DNA of 64,000 nucleotides. Source: Kribbella albertanoniae. Its GTDB lineage: Bacteria; Actinomycetota; Actinomycetes; Propionibacteriales; Kribbellaceae. The first letter of the stretch is position 1, and every line of letters begins with the position of its first letter. The DNA lies in the NCBI RefSeq assembly GCF_004348455.1, contig NZ_SMKA01000010.1, forward strand, positions 17,427-81,426, in the 5' to 3' direction. The notes beneath the pieces were generated by a model. That model made no database searches, was not told the origin of the DNA, and saw nothing but the letters and a program-made list of their open reading frames with translations. The position numbers were made by a program, and so were the translations under genes. Below, piece by piece: positions 59,371 through 64,000 of this stretch.

Positions 59371-62094
59371 GTGACTGAGTTCCGCAGCGCCGACGGTGAT
59401 GCCACGTTACTGATCGATTGTGCTCGATCGATGGTGACTCGGCAGGCCTCCGAAGGGTGGGACGTACAGGAGCGCGGCTTCTGGTGCTACGTGCGACCGC
59501 GAGACCATGCAATCGGGGTACAGGGATGGAAGCTCCACTTGTCTGCCACGCCTCTGTCCGCGCCGATCGTCCTGGCCCGATCGGCAGAGATCCTTCTCCG
59601 GCACAACGTTCCGTTCAAGTTCGCGGCAACTCTGAAGGACGTAGCGACGATCACGTCACCTCGCTGCGAGCGAAGCGCGGGGGGGAAGTTCATCACGGCC
59701 TATCCAGCCATCCCCGATGGCGCCCTGCCTGATCTGGCCGCAGAGCTTCACGAAGCGACAGCTGGACTTCCCGGGCCTGGCATCATGTCTGACCGTCGTT
59801 ACTGCGACGGTAGCCTGGTGCACTATCGATTCGGCGCCTTTGGTGGGATTCAGATCCTCGGGAATGATGGCTCACCAACAGCAATGCTCATGGCTCCGGA
59901 CGGCTCCCTCGTCCTCGACCAACGCCAAGCGTGGTTCGAGGTACCTCGGTGGGCCCCCTCCGATCCCTTCGCGCAGCGGACGGCCACAACCTCGAGCCAT
60001 GGCAGCTCGGCAGTGGCCGAAGTCCTGCTTGGGGGCCGGTACACGGTTGACGCGGTCGTCCGGCATGCCTTCAAAGGCGGCGTCTTCCGCGGGATGGATC
60101 GCCAAACAGGCAGTGCTGTCATCATCAAGCAGGCGCGGCCGTACGTCGGCGCCTGGGTGACTGGTCATGACGTACGCGACGCCCTTCGCAACGAGGCCGC
60201 CGTCTTGGAAGCACTCGCGCCATCCTCGGTAACACCGCGCGCACTCGAACTCTTCGAACAACAAGGCGACTTGTTCCTTGCCCAAGAGCTGATCTCAGGA
60301 GTCACCCTGCGGGAATGGGGCTACGAACATCTCGAGTTCGCAGCCGATGACCAGTGCGGATTCAAGCCGACCGATGCACTACGTCTCGCCCACGAGCTAG
60401 TAGGACTGATGCAAGTCGCCCATACGAACGACCTTGTCATTCAGGACTTCAACCCCAACAACATCATGGTGGCCGACGACGGCGGCCTGCGACTCATCGA
60501 CCTGGAATATGCCGCAACCCCAGGCAGGCCGGCGTTGTGTGCGTTCACTCCCGGGTATTCCGCTCCGGAACAAGTTCGCGGGTTCACATCGGCACCAGCA
60601 CAGTCGGTCGATCTCTACGCCCTCGGAGCAACTCTGTTCCATCTCGTGACCGGGGCGGATCCCATGGTCCCGCTCGACCAAAAGTCGGCTGTAAGACGGC
60701 GCTCGGGCGTGGAGGAGCATCTCACCAAGTTAGCCGTCAGCAACGAAACCGCCTCCTTACTCACCCCGTTGATCGTCGAACTGATGAACCAGGATCCAGG
60801 CTGCCGGCCATCCCTGCCGGAAGTGATCGCTCGTCTTGACGGGCTTCGCTCCGCGAAGCCGCTGCCTCTGCTGGTGCTCCCCATGACGAGACCCGACGAA
60901 GAGAAGGAGAATGAATCACTCCTGGCCGACAGCACTGAACACCTTCTCAATACAATGGACCTGAACGAGAACCAGCACCTCTGGCCTCCAGCCGTTCCCG
61001 ATCACGGCAGCGGGTTGACCAGTACGGACCCGCTCAACGTCCAGCATGGCGCATCCGGTGTACTCGGCGCGCTGACGGCCGCCTATCACGCTGACGAGAC
61101 CGCGAAACTGCATGCGGGGCTGGGAGACGCGGCGCGGTGGGTCGTGGCGAGGCTGCATCGGGAGCCACGAATCCTCCCTGGTCTTCACTTCGGACGATCA
61201 GGCACAGCCTGGGCGCTACTCGAGGCCGGTCTGGCTTTGGGAGATGAGGTTTGCACGGCGACGGCATGCGATCTCGCCCTCCGCGTGCCCGTGAGCTGGC
61301 CGAATCCGGATATCTGTCATGGCCTCGCGGGCGCAGGCCTAACACAGATCCGATTCTGGGAACTGACTGGCAGAGAGGAATTTCGAGATCGCGTTCGCTC
61401 TATCGCCGACTACCTCGCGACCACCGCAAACCATGACGACGACCGCGTACTTTGGCCGATCCCGACAGACTTCGCATCGAATCTCGCGGGGATGACCCAC
61501 TATGGATTCGCCCACGGTCTCGCGGGAATAGGGGCGTTCTTGCTGGCAGCCGGACGGACCACCGAAGACGAGTCCTATCTGGCACTTGCCACCAAGGCTG
61601 CAGACACATTGGTTGCGGTTGCCCGTCGACGGGACGGTGCAGCCTATTGGTCCAGCGGGCCGGACTATCCGGCTGACCTGGCGCATTGGTGCAGTGGCTC
61701 CTCAGGCATCGCGACCTTCCTAGTTCGAATGGGTAGTGAACTCGCCCAGGAGCATCTGATCGACCTGTCGGCGGAGGCTGCGCTGGCAATCCGTCGGATT
61801 CGTTGGCGTGCGGGTCTACCTCAATGTCATGGCCTGGCTGGAGACGCTGAGCTTCTGCTCGACCTCTTTGAGACTACCGGCGATGAGCGGTACCGTCGCT
61901 GGGCATTCGACGCCGCCGAGGTAATCCGCTTGCACCGGATTGACCGCGATCGGCGCGGCGTCCTGCTGGATGTGAACGGCACCCTTCTTGACTATGGGTT
62001 CGGCACTGGACTAGCTGGCATCGTCAGCTTCCTGCTCCGCCTCCGCAGCGGCGGCCGACGCATGTGGCTGCCGGACGCCCTGGCAATCCACTGA
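59371..62094 (+). CDS. Class IV-type lanthionine synthetase (LanL: lyase-kinase-cyclase)
   Basis: A 907-aa protein; GTG 59371 has GGAG 5 nt upstream (an ATG at 59356 lacks one). The N-terminal 200 residues carry lyase-type LanKC signatures ('WKLHLSATPLSAPIVLARSA', 'FKFAATL', 'SLVHYRFGAFGG'). The kinase domain has VIIK (about K251), catalytic loop 'VIQDFNPNNIMV' and metal loop 'LIDLEYA'. The C-terminal LanC-like cyclase keeps the zinc ligands in 'HWCSGSSG' (about C774) and 'QCHGLAG' (about C819/H820), which places it in class IV rather than class III. It would phosphorylate and eliminate Ser/Thr and close thioether rings. Confidence 0.92.
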   Translation: MTEFRSADGDATLLIDCARSMVTRQASEGWDVQERGFWCYVRPRDHAIGVQGWKLHLSATPLSAPIVLARSAEILLRHNVPFKFAATLKDVATITSPRCERSAGGKFITAYPAIPDGALPDLAAELHEATAGLPGPGIMSDRRYCDGSLVHYRFGAFGGIQILGNDGSPTAMLMAPDGSLVLDQRQAWFEVPRWAPSDPFAQRTATTSSHGSSAVAEVLLGGRYTVDAVVRHAFKGGVFRGMDRQTGSAVIIKQARPYVGAWVTGHDVRDALRNEAAVLEALAPSSVTPRALELFEQQGDLFLAQELISGVTLREWGYEHLEFAADDQCGFKPTDALRLAHELVGLMQVAHTNDLVIQDFNPNNIMVADDGGLRLIDLEYAATPGRPALCAFTPGYSAPEQVRGFTSAPAQSVDLYALGATLFHLVTGADPMVPLDQKSAVRRRSGVEEHLTKLAVSNETASLLTPLIVELMNQDPGCRPSLPEVIARLDGLRSAKPLPLLVLPMTRPDEEKENESLLADSTEHLLNTMDLNENQHLWPPAVPDHGSGLTSTDPLNVQHGASGVLGALTAAYHADETAKLHAGLGDAARWVVARLHREPRILPGLHFGRSGTAWALLEAGLALGDEVCTATACDLALRVPVSWPNPDICHGLAGAGLTQIRFWELTGREEFRDRVRSIADYLATTANHDDDRVLWPIPTDFASNLAGMTHYGFAHGLAGIGAFLLAAGRTTEDESYLALATKAADTLVAVARRRDGAAYWSSGPDYPADLAHWCSGSSGIATFLVRMGSELAQEHLIDLSAEAALAIRRIRWRAGLPQCHGLAGDAELLLDLFETTGDERYRRWAFDAAEVIRLHRIDRDRRGVLLDVNGTLLDYGFGTGLAGIVSFLLRLRSGGRRMWLPDALAIH

Positions 62095-62208
62095 CTCCAC
62101 CCACGTCCCATCGACTTCCATCTCGAAGCCCTTGGGACAACAGGTGCAGATCTCAGGGCCGCACTGGACGGCATCCTGAGCCATTTCGAGGAGAAAGGAG
62201 GTGAAACC

Positions 62209-62319
62209 ATGCAGATCAGTATCGAGCTGCTCCAGCGCCTGCCGGAGCTGAAGCCGGAGGCACAGGCGGGGAAGTTCCCGTGCGTCCACCCCAGCACGAC
62301 GTGCTGGTGGTCGTACTGA
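62209..62319 (+). CDS. Candidate lanthipeptide precursor, 36 aa
   Basis: A perfect AGGAGGTGA lies 5 nt before the ATG. Leader 'MQISIELLQRLPELKPEAQ' contains an IELLQRLPE helix, like the recognition helices of class III/IV leaders. The core 'AGKFPCVHPSTTCWWSY' has two cysteines (25, 32) and Ser29, Thr30, Thr31 and Ser35 as dehydration sites, so at most two thioether rings are possible. The C-terminal CWWSY is unusual. Located 114 bp after the LanL stop and before a hairpin terminator. It is among the shortest precursors expected for this class. Confidence 0.82.
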   Translation: MQISIELLQRLPELKPEAQAGKFPCVHPSTTCWWSY

Positions 62320-62356
62320 CACATCTGACCTGAACTGACATGGTCAGGGTCGGCGC

Positions 62357-62398
62357 TGGCCGGCTTGCTGCTGCCATGCGTTGCCAGTGAGCCGGCCA
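62357..62398 (+). terminator. Hairpin downstream of the precursor gene
   Basis: A perfect 9-bp inverted repeat TGGCCGGCT / AGCCGGCCA with a 24-nt loop starts 38 bp after the precursor stop. It has no U-tract, as is common for actinobacterial terminators. It fits the end of the RiPP operon. Confidence 0.55.
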
Positions 62399-62799
62399 CG
62401 TTCCCGATCCGCGCTTCTCACACGATCGCCCGGCCGACCAGTCACTCCAGCAGGCCGCCCGTCAGCGGCCGCCCTGCGATGCGTGGACAGGATTACGGTG
62501 TCAGGTCGACATCAGGGGGGCGTGCAGATGGCCGACTGCGAAGCAAGCGATGATTAGTACAGGGATTGCGGCGTGCACTGGCGCTTCTGCGCATCGTTAT
62601 CGCAACGCCATAGGCAGGAACCCCTGCTCCCAGCGGGACATCGACCGAGCGAATTGGCGGTGTTCCCAGGTGAGCGCCGGCCCACGTCGGAGGTTTCGCG
62701 GATCCTTCGACGGGAGCCGACGCAAGCAGCAGACCACACTGCGACCACCAGTACGCACGCGTTGCGCAGGTCGGTTCACCGGACTTCATAGATCGAGTC
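62399..62799. other. No supported gene
   Basis: Open frames on both strands are Arg/Ser-rich shadows without ribosome sites. No immunity, transporter or protease gene for the RiPP was found here. Confidence 0.45.
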
Positions 62800-63430
62800 C
62801 AGCCGCAACGTCTGACCCTCGCGACGACACTCCGCTCGGCGGGAGAGCAGTGTGGGAGGTCGGACCGGGGAGTACCAATGTGGGCTCTGCGGTCGTTCCA
62901 GGGCCTGGCTGCGTGCAAGTCAATACCAAGGACTTCCGCGATCCGTGAGTGTCGTCAAAGGCGAAGAGTGCATCATACGTGCAGTCGTCGTTCGATCCTG
63001 CGGCTGCCGGGAGGCGGTCGGGTCATCTTCGTCGAGGTCGGATCGGACCTGCGGGCCTTCGCGCCGGGTAGCCGCATGGTTGGCTGGGTTCCCCGCCTGA
63101 CCGACCCTACGGAGCGCACGCAGACTGCGAAGCTCTGTCTGAGAGCTGTGTCGCTGAGGAGCCAGACGGGATGTCCCCGGGTAGCTGGCTCCACTCTGCC
63201 CTCAACGGACTGACTGCCGACCAAGCATTGGCCAGGCTCGGGCTGTGCGAGTGACACAGGATTGTAATCACTGGCGGTTCGTGGAATCACCGTAGGCAGA
63301 GGTGCAGACGAGCCCGGACGGACCGCAGCTAGCCGCTCTGGCATCGCTGGCTGGGGACCACAGGCTGACCCTGCGAGTGGGGATGACGTACACCCTGGCG
63401 AACATCGTTGCGGCTCACAAAACGCCTCAC
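62800..63430 (+). pseudogene. Decayed zinc-type alcohol dehydrogenase/quinone oxidoreductase
   Basis: Disconnected pieces fit the MDR family. One frame gives 'VIFVEVGSDLRAFAPGSRMV', close to the family's 'VGxxVxxFxPGDRV' strand. Further on, another frame gives 'VQTSPDGPQLAALASLAGDH' and 'RLTLRVGMTYTLANIVAAHK', the typical C-terminal 'L..l...G.l...v...ypL.....AH' pattern. The nucleotide-binding core (GxGxxG) is absent. Large deletions and frameshifts are inferred. Confidence 0.45.
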
Positions 63431-63532
63431 GGAAGGCCACCGCGCCGCTCGCACCGCGAACGGAAATGCTCGACGGAGACTGAGCCTCGGCCGTGTTTGC
63501 TGGGACCCCACAGCCGAAGTCGCGGACGACGT

Positions 63533-63913
63533 TTACGATCGAAGGCTTTGCTCCACGCGATGAGCTGTTCGAGTGCATCCGAGAAGTGAGGTCCATTCTC
63601 GGAGACGGCGAAGGGTGAGGGCCAGGTCTCGGTGGAAGGCGAGAGGGTCTGTCGGGGCTGCGTCTTCTTGGTAGGAGGATTCCCAGTAGGTGCGGATGGC
63701 GGAGAGTTCTTCGACGACGGCGCCATGCTCGGGCCAGCAGGGTGGGATGACCTTGTGGTCAAGGTTGTAGCGAGTGGAGGCCCAGGTGACCCACTCCCTG
63801 AGACGGTCGAGTTCCTCGGTGGCACTGACGGGATCGAGGTCCCGCCAGCAGACGACGTATGGGTCTGCTGGCGGAAGACCTAATGATCGGCTGAGGCCGT
63901 CGCCAAAGTTCAT
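63533..63913 (-). CDS. DUF4913-like protein
   Basis: A 126-aa protein starting MNFGDGLSRSLGLPPADPYV. It contains 'LREWVTWASTRYNLDHKVIP', 'CWPEHGAVVEELSAIRTYWE' and 'DLALTLRRLREWTSLLGCT', matching the layout of DUF4913 proteins of actinobacterial plasmids and integrative elements (W..Lv.WV.W...RY, CW..H, EEL.aL...W). The ATG overlaps the stop of the upstream gene (ATGA). A fragment of a paralogue lies at 57055-56915. Confidence 0.75.
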   Translation of the reverse strand: MNFGDGLSRSLGLPPADPYVVCWRDLDPVSATEELDRLREWVTWASTRYNLDHKVIPPCWPEHGAVVEELSAIRTYWESSYQEDAAPTDPLAFHRDLALTLRRLREWTSLLGCTRTAHRVEQSLRS

Positions 63914-64000
63914 GAGATATCGGTGGAGCGGGCGATGCTGAGGCGGATGGCGTCGGCGTCGGGGCGGGCGGTCCAGGGGGTCATGTTGAGGAGGATGGGT
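63910..64000 (-). CDS. C-terminal end of a gene cut by the window edge
   Basis: Only about 30 codons are visible, ending 'TPWTARPDADAIRLSIARST' then DIS and TGA, which overlaps the DUF4913 start. The tight coupling places both in one operon, probably part of a transfer or integrative element beyond the right edge. The family cannot be determined. Confidence 0.45.
   Translation of the reverse strand, partial: PILLNMTPWTARPDADAIRLSIARSTDIS

Noticed and set aside
62209..62319. Sactipeptide or ranthipeptide precursor instead of lanthipeptide
   Set aside because: The adjacent synthetase is a full LanL and the radical SAM enzyme lacks SPASM cysteines, so lanthionine chemistry is the better primary assignment; a combined modification remains possible and is listed as a finding.
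1..64000. CRISPR arrays, tRNA or rRNA genes
   Set aside because: No regularly spaced repeats of 25-40 bp and no tRNA cloverleaf or GGTTCGAATCC-type T-loop were found by eye.
1..64000. Insertion sequences
   Set aside because: No transposase DDE/DEDD signature or terminal inverted repeats with target duplications were recognised; rearrangements seem due to recombination or deletion.

Overview
The window is high-GC DNA with GGAGG-type ribosome sites, many GTG starts, 4-bp ATGA/GTGA gene overlaps, and gene families typical of mycelial or soil Actinobacteria: MalT/LAL-type LuxR-ATPases, ECF sigma factors with fused or coupled membrane partners, Yx(FWY)xxD lipoproteins, DUF4913, a MobF relaxase and a lanthipeptide locus. 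It resembles a Kribbella-like member of the Nocardioidales/Propionibacteriales. The genus is an inference; no rRNA or tRNA gene was found.

Region 1 (0-24.7 kb) is an expanded family zone. Three full-length LuxR-type ATPase regulators (259, 8819, 12713) and one heavily deleted relative (3842-2839) lie among small secreted ricin/trefoil-like proteins (8101, 12278, 20126), COG4315-type lipoproteins (18263, 23521, a pseudogene at 3999), a Nudix protein, an MFS exporter, an APH-like kinase and a tandem GNAT. From 24.65 to 21.1 kb a minus-strand operon encodes a b561-like membrane protein, a Rieske lipoprotein, a COG4315-type protein, an iron-siderophore-type binding protein and an Fn3 protein. This could be an extracytoplasmic redox or iron module.

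Region 2 (24.9-32 kb) holds a methyltransferase/43-aa peptide/GNAT operon, two near-identical 191-aa ECF sigma factors with no visible anti-sigma gene, a membrane protein, a beta-propeller, a secreted lipase and a VOC protein. A striking bipartite element (TAGGTA-N15/16-TAGGTA-N6-ACCGAWG) lies upstream of both sigma genes, the lipase and the decarboxylase at the left edge.

Region 3 (32-49.7 kb) looks like a mobilizable element or element remnant: a primase/Toprim-like protein, an XRE/PPC regulatory operon, two paralogous HTH regulators sharing AAATGTCC boxes, a Nudix and an HD protein, sigma-like genes, short overlapping ORFs, an excisionase-like HTH, an HExxH peptidase and a 1208-aa MobF relaxase-helicase. 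No integrase, FtsK/TraB translocase or T4SS gene was seen.

Region 4 (49.8-57.5 kb) has an APH-like kinase, a MarR/O-methyltransferase pair with a clear operator, a secreted lectin-like/lipoprotein operon, and two paralogous SigE-family sigma loci sharing an ECF promoter. In one locus the sigma factor is fused to its downstream partner by an apparent 11-bp deletion. Fragments of the methyltransferase and of a DUF4913 gene abut at 57.06 kb.

Region 5 (57.9-62.4 kb) is the most interesting: a compact RiPP locus with a radical SAM protein that has a cysteine-free SPASM-like C-terminus, a class IV-type lanthionine synthetase (LanL) and a 36-aa precursor behind a perfect Shine-Dalgarno, followed by a hairpin. 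The right edge carries a decayed oxidoreductase and a DUF4913 gene coupled to a gene cut by the window end.
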